Shown one piece after another: positions 1 through 10,546 of a stretch of 64,000 bases of DNA. Numbering within the stretch: the first letter of the stretch is position 1; each line of letters opens with the position of its first letter. This DNA comes from Adiantum capillus-veneris (Eukaryota; Streptophyta; Polypodiopsida; Polypodiales; Pteridaceae). The position numbers and the translations under genes are program-made. The notes beneath the pieces are model-generated. The model ran no database searches. It was not told the DNA's origin and was given only the letters and a program-made list of their open reading frames with translations. The stretch covers positions 155,522,057 through 155,586,056 of the forward strand of contig CM043952.1 of NCBI GenBank assembly GCA_014529385.2. The letters are read 5' to 3'.

Positions 1-1543
1 AAGATCCCAGGTCACACCTCCTCTCTCCTTTTCTAAGGGAGATTCGTAATGGTTGAATGACGGCCATGTGCCAACTTTTGATTTGAAGAGTGCATCCTAC
101 AAGCGAGGAGGGGAAAGCCCTCCCAAAAATATAACCTATTCCCTAGCTTTTTTCATAGTGCTAGTAGGTGCAAAATTTCCATTTAAAATTATTGCCATTC
201 TTTTCTCCTTTTTTGCAATTAGAAGGTGGCTTCCCCCCACTCACTCTGGTTGCGACCTAGTCCTTACACTACATCTCTTCAAAATCTGTAGGTTTTTTCA
301 CCCTCAGATTTAAAATTTAGAGTTAAATCTCAAAACTTATTGGAGGGATTGCACTAAACCTAAGCTTTTTTTTAGCACTAAAGTGTGTGAATGAAGCAAT
401 GGCCCCGGTATGCAAGACCTTGCCCATAGATTATTAAATCAATCATCTTCTACCTCCACTACTAGAAATTTGATCGATCTCACTCATTCCTTGGTGGCAT
501 AAATGGATTTGCAAAGTTGAGAGATGAATAGGTCAAATATAGGGGAGAAAAATGTGAAGAAGAAGAGGCTAATATTTGTGGATGCAAGTGTGGTACTGCA
601 GGAGGATAGCCATAGGCGTGAGTTTGTTACGATCATTGAACCCATGGGTGGAAGAGGGTATGCATTTTCACGCAGGATTAGATAGAATATTGGTCGAAGG
701 TAAAGGTTGAAAAGCTGGTATGGACGATTAGAAGAATTGAACCATGACATAAGATGACATGTTTTGGACCCTACAAAATTGAACAGATAGATGTGGATGA
801 TTCATTCATGTTGGCTCACATCATATTAAGCATGGGGTTGTAGCACCATGTTTTTGGGGTCACAACAAATACATTACATCTAGGTCAAACCTTGGGGGTT
901 CATGAAGGGTAATGTTTGGTTTTGCAATATAAGCAACATGCACACTTGGAAATATTGTTAAGGGGCAAGATCAAAGCTAACAAAAAAAACTTAGATTAGA
1001 GTTTATTTGGAAACTTCATTACAATTGAATTAATTAAAGAGGTTATTATTGTGTGCACTCACACATGTTTTCCAGTTTGGCATAGAGGGATCAAGGGCAA
1101 AGGGAGTTACATACTCTATGAAGTTGTGTAATTTTCCATGATGTACCAACAAAGACTTTCAAAAGAGGGATTCCAAGAGGTTTCCTTATGTGCCACGCAA
1201 GAATATCTACTATGCGTTTCTCCAAATTTTAGTTTTGAACTCTCAAGCCCATGAGGACATGCTCCAAGCACCCTTCACCAAGATGGAGCTCTTTCAAACC
1301 TTGGGTGCAGCACGACCAAATGTATAGCAATACTTTAAGTGTCTGAGGTTGTAAGAGTTTTACATTGTAGGGTATTTTGTTGTCGGCTATTGTCGATCTG
1401 AGATGTGGCCTAAAGTGTTTATCGGAGTAAGCACAAGTTTTTGGAGTTCGTTTTATAATGAGGTTCTTGGATTTAGTGTTAATGCTTGCTAGCACATTTT
1501 TTATATTTGTTTGTGACTATGTATCAAGGTGCATGTGCACATA
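1..1543. other. AT-rich intergenic DNA, no supportable gene
   Basis: No long open frame with recognisable protein features on either strand. A short plus-strand open stretch near 503-690 reads as a basic peptide but matches no family I know and ends in a stop. No inverted repeats, LTR ends or splice-framed exons were found. Confidence 0.5.
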
Positions 1544-1547
1544 TTAA

Positions 1548-2882
1548 CACTAGGTTGGTAACCTAACAGGACATAAAAGTGTCCTTTCAGGGTTTTGAAA
1601 AAAACCTCCAAAACCATAGTAGATCCACTCATTTTGTAAAATCCTTTCATGAGGTTATAGTTCAAGGCCTACTACACATGGAAAAAATAAGAAACTTGTA
1701 AAATTTCTCATCTTTTGGTCACACTGAGCCTCCAAAGTTGATGGACCATTACATTTTCATCAAATTAGTCATTTCTTACGTTTTGTTGCATAAAAATAAG
1801 ATTAGGGATTTTTGTAGGACTTGAGATAAATTCCCTAGTTAACTTCAATGGGTTGGTGATCAGAACATATGATTGCTTCTCACTCACTATTTTTTGTTTT
1901 GCCAAAAGAAATAGGTACAAAAAAGTTGAATTTTTACCATTCTGCAAACCTATCATCAAAGTTTCTATAGCCACGCTCAATACAAATAATATATGCACGT
2001 TTTCTTAGTTCCCTATTGTCCTTTAGGTTCATAAGGAGCCTTGGAGCATGTCAAAAGAATAATACATCTCTTACTAAGGGGAATCTTGGGGACAAAGATG
2101 AAGTGCTAAATACAGCAAACATGAAAAAGCTAACATGAAAAAGCTAGGTTCAACATTATGAGTTGTAGAATGCCATAGAAACTATTCAATATCTAGCCAA
2201 ATTTGATCCTTATGACTAGATATGGTTATTACCTACAAAATGCATGTAGTTGTCACAAGAAACTAACAATATTGAAAAAGCTATACTTGATATACTAGAA
2301 TGTTTCGTTTTCTTCTATGATTGAAAAAATCAACCATCGTTGTCTACTATGCAAAATAGGGTATTAGGTGCCCCAAAACTCAAGGAATATTAGCTTTATG
2401 TTACAATATGTGACATAGAAAATCAAAACTGCATTTGGATATCATGAAAGCCACCAAAAAAATCATAGAAGAGCTAAAATTGGCTAAAAAACAGGATTTG
2501 ACAATTTTTATAATTTGTTCATAACTTACAACTTTAACATTTATTTCTCCCTAGAAGCATTTGGACATGTTGAGGACTACTAAAGATAGTTCTCTAGCAT
2601 TATAGACCTCACAAACATGAATTCTAGAGTGGTATAGTTGCAAAAAGTTGAAAAAATTCAAAAACAGGACCCGTTTTTTCACACAGTTTAGGTTGTGATA
2701 TGTTGTGCAAGGACAAGGTTAAAGATGGAATTGATATTCCAAAAAAATGTCAAGTTTTTTTCAGCTCATGAGACAACTTTCTAGACAGATAGCACCTCCA
2801 AATCCATTTTGAAACTCTTGACATAATTCAAGGAAAATGGTCACTACACAGGACATAAAAGTGTCCCATTACCAACCTAGTG
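1548..2882. mobile_element. Non-autonomous DNA transposon with CACTAG inverted ends and TTAA flanks
   Basis: The left end reads CACTAGGTTGGTAA, and the right end, reverse-complemented, reads the same 14 bases. Both ends are flanked directly by TTAA (1544-1547 and 2883-2886). Just inside each end lies the imperfect palindrome GGACATAAAAGTGTCC (about 1570-1585 and 2851-2866), in the same plus-strand orientation. The interior encodes no recognisable transposase, so the copy is non-autonomous. CACTA-like termini suggest the En/Spm superfamily, but a 4 bp TTAA duplication is the hallmark of piggyBac. A 3 bp CACTA-type duplication would require TAA to match TTA, which it does not. Superfamily assignment is therefore open; the element boundaries themselves are well supported. 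Confidence 0.72.
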
Positions 2883-2991
2883 TTAAAGTAAGAGTATGGT
2901 TCTTTTGTTTGATACTATTTGAGAGGCAACATATTTACTTTGCTACACTATCCTCTACAGAGTAGCTATTGAGGTCTTGATCTAGTATTTC

Positions 2992-4320
2992 TCATTGTAT
3001 GTGCTCGCTCGCTTTCTTGTTTGCTCGGAAGTACTCGCTCGAGGATTGAGATTCCTCGATTATGCCCAGTTCAATTTTTTGCTCTTGAAAGATATCTAAA
3101 GTTTTCTGCACCTTGAGATCATCAAATTCATTTTTAAGATCATCATACCATTTTTGAAGAAGTATATATTTATCATGCTCTTCTTCCTTTGCAAAACTTT
3201 GGTATGGAATATTTACTAAAGAGATCATTCTCTTTCTTAATTCCAACCACACTTGTTCTCCTTGTTTTCTGACTTCATTCTTCAATACTTTAACATCATG
3301 AGGTAACAAATACCACCCATCTAGATCCAAATCCTCATCACACATTTCCCTCAGTTTTGTTTCCAGTTCCTAACAAGCCTGAACCCTGCTCAAAAGTACA
3401 TTGTTGTCAGATTGTAATTTAGAGTAATCATTACCCAAGATTTCAATTATTTAAGGTTGTCATCCACTGTTCCTTCCAAGATTGAATCATGTCTGATGAC
3501 TTCTCCCTTCTTTGCAACTGAGTTCTATAAAATTCCACAGAACTGTTAGCACTCTGTAAGTCATCTTTCAGTTTAGGAATCATACCCTCCTGATCTGAAA
3601 TCGGTTTGGTATCCTCCTCAGTTCTTTTAGAAACAGTTTGTAGTTGAGCGATCTAAGTTTCCAACTGAAACTTCTCTCTTTGGAGTACTGAATTGTTCAG
3701 TTGGCTCTTTGATGCAAAGTTATTAACAAGGTCAAGAGCTTTATAAACCTCAGAAATTGTTATTTGATTGCCAAACTTACTGAACAGTACACCTTCCCCC
3801 AAATCTGGTTTGACTTCTTCTGCAGGACTCTCTATTTTCCTCCTCTTCAACTTCAAGGATGACTTAGAAGAAAAAACATGACCTGCATTAACATTTACTG
3901 GGGGTTTTGGTGTTTGCATCAAAGTATCTAGATCAGTATCAAACGGATCTCCCAAACTTCTCCATAGATTTTCCTCCTCCTGTTCTGTTTTTAAGAGTGT
4001 CATGTCTTGGACTTGAAAATCTTGTTGTTTCTTTGCCATGTTCTCTGAATGAGGACCGTCCACTTCTGCTTGTTTGTTACCCTCAATATGTCCCCCAAAA
4101 GCAAAGTCTTGGCTACTTAAACCTGTCAATGTTGTCATACTCATAGCATGAACATGTAGGGCAATCAGGAAAGCCCCAATCTTGGTAGATCTATCCTTTC
4201 TTTTCTTTTTCTGAAACACCTCTGAGCTTATCCTTTGACACAATAAGTTAGCCCAACCAATTTGTCTACCACATTCTGCAGAATGAAGAATACCATAGTT
4301 CTCTTTAGAAATGTATTATC
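2992..4320 (-). pseudogene. Decayed coding relic, charged coiled-coil-like protein of unknown family
   Basis: Reading the minus strand from about 4320 to 2992 gives protein-like text over more than 400 codons, broken by a small number of lesions. There is an in-frame TAG at 3653-3655, a frame change near 3450, another in-frame TAG about 13 codons before the final stretch, and a frame change near 4305. The largest open parts are 4243-3653 (196 codons) and 3345-2992 (117 codons). The first is rich in Lys, Glu and Asp. The middle (about 3640-3440) has heptad-like Leu/Gln/Lys/Glu spacing typical of a coiled coil (for example ISDQEGMIPKLKDDLQSANS). No zinc knuckle, protease or polymerase motif is visible. 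I do not recognise the family. It may be an old host gene copy or a non-polymerase transposon ORF. Its 5' end runs into the inverted-repeat cluster at 4305. Confidence 0.55.
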
Positions 4321-5160
4321 AAGAAAACAATCAAGGACAATTTTTGAATTCAAACTGCAAAACGGCTAGATTATTTAAATTCAAATTTTCCCCGAGAATG
4401 AAATTTAAAATCTAGCATGCAAAACCATATCATGTAACAAATATATGGAAAAAATTTAGCATGTAAATCACATATTTATAATCTCCACTCAAATTAGTGA
4501 TCATATCTATCATGAAGAGAATGGAGTTTAGGAGGGCCTCTTTATTTGCCATGAAATTATGGAGGTGATTAACATTTTGACAAATAGGTGCATGTCATGT
4601 GTGCAAATATGGGGAGTGTGTAAGAGAGGTGTAAGAATGGTCAAAGGATGCACTTTTTCCCCAAAAAAATAGTGTGGACAACTTTATAAATTTTGGCCTT
4701 CCATAACTTTTACATACAATCTCCGATTTGAGTGGAGATTATAGATCTGTGATCTACATGCTAAGCTCTTTCCGTATTTATGTTACATGATATGGTTTTG
4801 CCTGCTAGATTTTAAATTTCATTTTTGGGGGAAATTTTAAATTCAAATAAACTAGTTGCTTTGCCAATTTGAATTCAAAAGATGTCCTGTGATTGCTTTC
4901 TTAATACTAGAGATTTGACTCCTTCAAACTGCCAAATAAAGAGGCCCTCCTAGACCCCGTTCTCTTCTCAATGGTAGGAGTTAAGGAAGGTCAAAAAAAT
5001 CATAAAGTTGCCCACCCCCTTTTGGGAGGGAAGTGCATCATTTGACCACTCTTACACACCCACCATTCTTGCACACACATGGCGTACACCTATTTGTCAA
5101 AATGTTAATCACCTTCATAATATCATGGAAAACAAAGAGGCCCTCCTTGACCCCATCCTC
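4305..5160. repeat. Interleaved inverted-repeat cluster (foldback/MITE-like)
   Basis: Arm a (about 4305-4493) is inverted at 4728-4915; for example ATATCATGTAACA near 4427 pairs with TGTTACATGATAT near 4780. Arm b (about 4522-4705) is inverted at 4975-5160; the stretch GATTAACATTTTGACAAATA near 4567 pairs with TATTTGTCAAAATGTTAATC near 5091. The order is a, b, a', b', so the two pairs interleave rather than nest. The motif AAGAGGCCCTCCT recurs near 4940 and 5135, and inverted near 4530. No coding sequence is apparent. Confidence 0.7.
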
Positions 5161-5192
5161 TTCCTAATGGTGGAACCTCTTTGATTGTGCAT

Positions 5193-5355
5193 ATTGTCAA
5201 TTGAAGGTTGTGGAGCATCCATGCTTCTTTCTCTAGGCTTGTAGTGCTTCATTGAATCTTTGAAGGACTACTTATTGCCAATTGAAGTTTGTGGAGCATC
5301 CACACTTCCTGCTCTAGGCTTGTAGTGCTTCATTGAAGCTTTGAAGGACTACTTA
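5193..5355. repeat. Tandem duplication, two units of about 81 bp
   Basis: The unit starting at 5193 is repeated from 5274. Both contain GGCTTGTAGTGCTTCATTGA followed by a TTTGAAGGACTACTTAT tail, with a handful of differences between copies. Non-coding. Confidence 0.8.
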
Positions 5356-6110
5356 TAAAACCCCTTAGCTACGAATTTTTCACCAATAGAAGGGATCCTT
5401 TTCCTATTCAATTTGTAAATTTTTTGAAAATTATTTTTTCAACATTGTTCTATATGTGAAAATGTCAGAAAATATAGTTCAAACAATAATCCCTACTATT
5501 GAACCCATGTGATAGGAATTTTTTTATTGTAGTGAGTCCCACGAGTCTTAAAAGTTTTGCAGGGGTTGAAAATATGGTGTATTACCCACCCTTGCGAAGT
5601 TTCATGCACATTTGAAATCATTTCACCGGTCCATGGCTTCACAATCACCATGTTTTTTTTGTAGGGCTCCCTATGGCCAAAAATGGCCATCGTGGAACCC
5701 TAAACCGATAAAACGGTTTTAAATGTCCACCACTGAACTTTGCATGGGTGGGTGATATTGTGCATACCTTGCCCTTTCAAAGTCTCATGGCCATATGAAA
5801 CCGTTTTGTCACAATTGCCATAATATTATTTTTCCCATGGCGCTCATTTGGGACCCTGTGCCAAACATATAGCTATAGGGCAAGAGGGTTTTTTATTCCA
5901 ATTAAATATTGTAAGGTTTTTGACTCACACAAGACTTTAAGAATACAAAAATATATAACATAGTTTACAATTGGAATGTGCATTAGCTTCAATTATAGGC
6001 TCTAAAAACCCAATTACAATTTGATTGCATATGGTAACATTGGTATGGGGGGTATTTTTGCAAGCATTTTATAGTGAGTGCTTTTTTCAAGCATATTCCA
6101 AAAAGATTTT
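5356..6110. other. Non-coding DNA with weak internal repetition
   Basis: No gene is supportable. Two stretches (about 5550-5690 and 5730-5860) share diverged phrases (a TTTGCA-GGG start, AAGTTTCATG/AAAGTCTCATGG, a CCATG-type end) and may be an old duplication. Otherwise low-complexity AT-rich sequence. Confidence 0.4.
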
Positions 6111-6127
6111 ATAGAGAGAATATGAGA

Positions 6128-6226
6128 AAAAGAGAGAGAGAGAGAGAGAGAGAGAAGGGGGAGAAAGAATTAGACGATGGGATAGAGAAAGAGAGTGGTC
6201 ACTTTCAAGCATCCGCACATTGGGGG

Positions 6227-6295
<69 letters not shown>

Positions 6296-6490
6296 TGCAT
6301 ACCACAAAGACTTATCCTCTCTCTTATCTTGACTCTTCCTCCCTCTCTCTCCATCTCCACAGAGAGAGAATAAGCAAGAGAGAGGAAGAGAGGTAGAGAG
6401 ATAGAGAGACAAGGGGGAGAAGGACAAAGAGAGAGGGAGAGAGAGGGAGAGATAGAGAGACAAAGGGGGAGAGTGATAGAGAGAGCGAGG

Positions 6491-6569
<79 letters not shown>
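6128..6569. repeat. Compound (GA)n microsatellite block
   Basis: Three long (GA)n tracts (about 6128-6156, 6228-6293, 6497-6569) are separated by impure purine-rich DNA with interrupted GAGAGG repeats. The strand asymmetry (purines on plus, pyrimidines on minus) generates artificial Arg-Glu and Ser-Leu open frames on the two strands that should not be annotated as genes. Mirror-symmetric GA tracts of this length can form triplex (H-DNA) structures. Confidence 0.95.
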
Positions 6570-6570
<1 letters not shown>

Positions 6571-7884
6571 CATGCATACCGTAAGTAACAAAATACATCA
6601 TCCCAAAAATTCTAGACAACAAAAACAAAGCTTAAAAAAACTTGAACATTCATTATTCATAGAATGCATGAAAATGCCATTTTATAGCCCCTATAGCATG
6701 AATAGATGGTTGATGTTACATGCTAACCACCTCATACCCTTTGGCACAATGTAAAAAAACATTATAAAACATTGCATTGTCATGTTCAGCAAGCCAAACA
6801 GACGCGCTCCAAGATCATATCCAAAACTGGAAACTATTGATAAACCTTCATCATAAGAGTTTCGAAATTGGAAATATGCGGAGGAGGAAGAGTTGATGGT
6901 AAAATACATTGAAGAACATGTTTTCTAGTTGAAGGTCAAAAGAACCTACTCCTCTCTATACATATTCTATGGTGAGGCCCCGTAAAAGGTGTGCTCCAGT
7001 TAATGTGTATCACCAAATGTGTCTCAACATTTGAGAATCCCACATGTCAATAAAACCTCACCTCAACCCTCCATAGGCTCATCACACTGGACTATGGTCA
7101 AGCTTATAAATGACTATCTTCCAATCAATTCTCAAAAATGATCAAGACTGCCGTATGTGCCAATAACCCGGAGTGTATATTACTGCCAACAAAGTAGGAT
7201 TTGCCCACAAATATGTGCCAATAAGTTGAAAGCACTGCAAGAAACCTTACGGGGATAACACGCTCTCAAAAGAGATAATCGGCACTCAAAACATTCTCAC
7301 GCATAAACCATAGAGCAAGCACTACTCCTATGCATCCCACAATGATATATGCTGCAAATATCTTTGAACAATTGTCAAGAGTACTGTATCCAACTGTACT
7401 TGTAAGCTATGAATGTAATCAATAAATCCAAATGATGACTATATGCATTATCAAAACAAGAGTGGCATACATAAGCCAAACCCTCTCTTAAAATTGTAAT
7501 GAAGAGAGCACAATTGTGTTCAATAGCCAAAAATCAAATCTCTCTAAAAACCTGTGACTACCTACTGCTTGATATCAAAAGCTCTCATATGTAGCTAGGT
7601 ATGATCCTTTAGCCATCCCAAGTGCCTCATCAGCTGCCTTCAACTATACACGTGTGTATTGGGAAGAGTGAGGCCAAGGAGTGTGTGTGCACTCCGCTCT
7701 TTGATGCCAAAAAGCTCCTTTCCTCTATGTCTGGTCAAAGCCAAGATGCCACCCCAGGAGGGCATGCATCAAAAAGGAAGTGAATGTATGTATCGATCCC
7801 TTCTCTCTGTTGTGCAAAAAATCCATTCTCTCTATTGTGAAAAACCAGTGAAGGCCAAAGCATGACTTGCATTACAGTATTTTG
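6570..7884. other. Intergenic DNA, nothing recognised
   Basis: No coding, RNA-gene or transposon-end signal that I can support on either strand. Open frames are short and lack protein-like composition. Confidence 0.5.
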
Positions 7885-8084
7885 TGCTATTGAAGAGCCT
7901 TTTCTTGCATTTTTAATTTCTACAACACACAAAACTTCTAGCTCTATTGTGATCTTTGCGGTACTATAAGCCTTGCTTAGCTTGTGTATTTGAAGAGCCT
8001 TTTCTTGCATTGTTAATCTCTTCAACACACAAAACTTCCAGCTCTATTTTGATCTTTATGGTACTGTAAACCTTGCTTAGCTTG
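7885..8084. repeat. Tandem duplication, two units of 100 bp
   Basis: TGAAGAGCCTTTTCTTGCAT occurs at 7891 and again exactly 100 bp later at 7991. Both units continue with ACACACAAAACTTC, AGCTCTATT and CCTTGCTTAGCTTGTG. A few substitutions separate the copies. Non-coding. Confidence 0.9.
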
Positions 8085-8856
8085 TGAGCCAACACCCTTC
8101 CAAGCAAGTATGGCATTTCCTTTGCCCAAGAAAATCGTCAGGTTTCAAGGGCAGTTTAGCATGGTGATAGGTAAGCTACCTGGTGGAGAAAACTCCAAAG
8201 GGAAGGTTGAAGCAAGTCCTGTAGTACTTGGGCCTTTGACCTGAGGTACTTGGTCATTGCCATGCCCATAATTTTCAGTGATGTGGGTCTCTCAAGGGCT
8301 CTGCGCTAAGAGAGTAGATAAACCTCGCCTCTTAGGCAGACAAGTCCTCACGTAGTCTAGGGAAAACTAGTAACAAAAGCGTCTGCCTTAGGATTCTAGG
8401 TGCAATTGAAGTCTTTATAGTCTCTCTTCCTTTCATATTTTAATTTGTATATATCTTTTTCTATTTTGTTTTGGGGAGACGACAATGGTACCAATCCCCA
8501 ACTCCCAAAACAAAAACTTAGCTTGAGTTAGTAATTAATGCTACCTATAATATATTTGAAGCTCTAAAAACCCCAATCTTTGAAGCACAGCGTAAAGTTT
8601 TTTCTGTGTAGCTCATAAAATACAACCTTAGCCTGCTATGAAGCCAATGCACACAAAAACGGTGAATCCCTTCCACTGAGCTCTTATGCCAGTTGAAAGG
8701 AGTGAAAAAATGTGGATGGGTGCATGCATACATGCTTGTGTGGTCAGGGAGAAGGAGAGTACACAGTGTGTGTGGTAAAGCCCTTTGGGAGGAACACAAA
8801 GAGGAGACTCACCTCCAAACTGAGAATAAACTAGTAAAGCTAAATATTTAAGCAAT
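8085..8856. other. Intergenic DNA, no supported gene
   Basis: Contains a less AT-rich stretch (about 8100-8420) that might be part of an old repeat, but no LTR ends, polymerase III boxes or coding frames could be supported. Confidence 0.4.
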
Positions 8857-10546
8857 GGAGGTAGTCATGGTAGCCAAAGCCAAGGAGGATGTTGATCCAA
8901 CCCATTAAGAAACTCTTCAAGAATCACTTTTAAAAGCAAAATATTGTGTGAAAGAGATCAATGGAAAGATAAGGGGGAAATGGAGAAAGCAATCAACTAG
9001 AAGAGACAAAAATGAGAGAAGCTCAATAAGTCCACTTTTGCAAATATAGACCCTCCAAATTTTTATGGATCCATTAAAGACCCCAAAGACTTCAAGCAAC
9101 CCTAGAGATTTGTTTGCAATGCCTTTGAATCCCTTTCAGTGGCCCAAAAAAGGCAAGTGGTCTAGGCCGCAAAGCTCAAGGGTAAGATGAAAGACCTACG
9201 TACTCCTCTACCAACTAGATGATGATGTCATCTACCTGCCAATGGAGATAGTGAGAAATAATATCAACATGGAGTGGGAGGACTAGGAAATGGAGCTTGC
9301 CACTCTTACACTAGAAGGTTATGAGCTACTAGACAATCATGTCAAAATGTGCACTAACAACTTTGTGGATGGATAGCTCAAATGGGGAATGAAATGTTTC
9401 CACAAGTTTCTAGATTTTTGCCAAGTATACTATGACTCTACAAGGGAGTAACAAGTGGACCCCACTTATTGCCCAACCCACCAAATTATCCCATTAGACA
9501 AGTGCCAAGGATGCTACTAAGGCTAAATTAAGAGTGTATCATTGAGTGATCCCACAACTGATAGAAAAAGTTAATATTAATCATTGTACTCTTTTAGAAT
9601 TTTGATCCCTTGCAGCTAGCAAGCCAATGAAGCATTGAAAACCATTTGAAGACAGAGTGAAGCAAGCACCAAATAGGAAGGAATGCATTGGCTAGTCTCT
9701 TCACACCCTTGGATCAACCATTTTTGAAGATCATTATCAAGATGTAGAAGCAATCACAAAATAGGAAGGACTGTGTTGGCTAGTCTCTTCGAACCATCAA
9801 ATCAACCACCTTTGAAGCTCTTTCTCAAGATTTTGGTCCGTGTTGCACAAGGTCTACAACCAATGCTTAACAATCAACATAGAACTCCTACCATAATCAC
9901 AAACAAGTCATCCATTCTCATACCTCTCCCACAACAAAAGCTCCTATAAGTGATCCAAATGATGAGCTCAAGCTTCTAGCTCACTTGTAGTTGCTATGGT
10001 TACTTTCAATATAAATCCCTTCATGAGCTAAATCGGGCAAGGCATTTGAGAAAGGATGGGTTTGATAATGGGGATAGTGTCCATTACAAAGCTCTACTCA
10101 ATTGGTTTGCAAATCATAATCTAGTTGTCCACAAAGTTGGTACATCCATGGACCATGTCTACTTCAACAAGACTCCATATTGATGATAAATATTTCTATA
10201 AACAGCATTCGTAACTTTAATCTCTCTTTGTCAATTTAAGCATAAACAATCACTCAAAGGTAGTTCAATTCAAGGTGATCACTCTTCAAAAGATGCAAGA
10301 GGATGTAATTTTTAATCAACAATGGATGTCTCTAATACTTTCACTACGTTCAAAGTCCAAGAATTGTTTTGTCAAATGCACGCCAAAAGAAAAACAAGGG
10401 ACATTGGTGGAAAAACCCAATACAAAGCTACCTCTAGCTTCACCAAATCCCATCGAAAAGCATGTCTCTAGCACCACTAAATCAAATTATCTAGGTAAGG
10501 GTAAGCTAACATGGAGAAAAGTTCTAGATGTGCCATTTTTCCTCTG
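8857..10546 (+). pseudogene. Highly decayed coding relic of unknown family
   Basis: From an ATG at 8857 the plus strand gives protein-like text with many stops and frame changes. Recognisably protein-like stretches are MEVVMVAKAKEDVDPTH at the start, an acidic segment near 9220-9420 (for example TLTLEGYELLDNHVKMCTNN), an open stretch of about 54 codons near 10029-10182 (ends HVYFNKTPY), and the 90-codon frame 10275-10546 rich in Lys and Ser. I recognise no domain. A worn retroelement gag or host retrogene are both possible. The reading is tentative because a relic this old has weak coding signal. An 88 bp tandem duplication at 9659-9833 interrupts it. Confidence 0.3.
9659..9833. repeat. Tandem duplication, two units of about 88 bp
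   Basis: AAATAGGAAGGA near 9671 recurs near 9759, each followed by TTGGCTAGTCTCTTC, ATCAACCA and TTTGAAG. The copies differ at about a tenth of positions, so the duplication is not recent. Confidence 0.8.

Noticed and set aside
6074-6628. Long open frames of Arg-Glu (plus) and Ser-Leu (minus) repeats
   Set aside because: Pure translation of the (GA)n/(CT)n tracts; any frame through them is open. No flanking coding signal.
5193-9833. Short tandem repeats as a possible CRISPR-like or satellite array
   Set aside because: Only two units each, with no spacers and no common repeat between the three sites.
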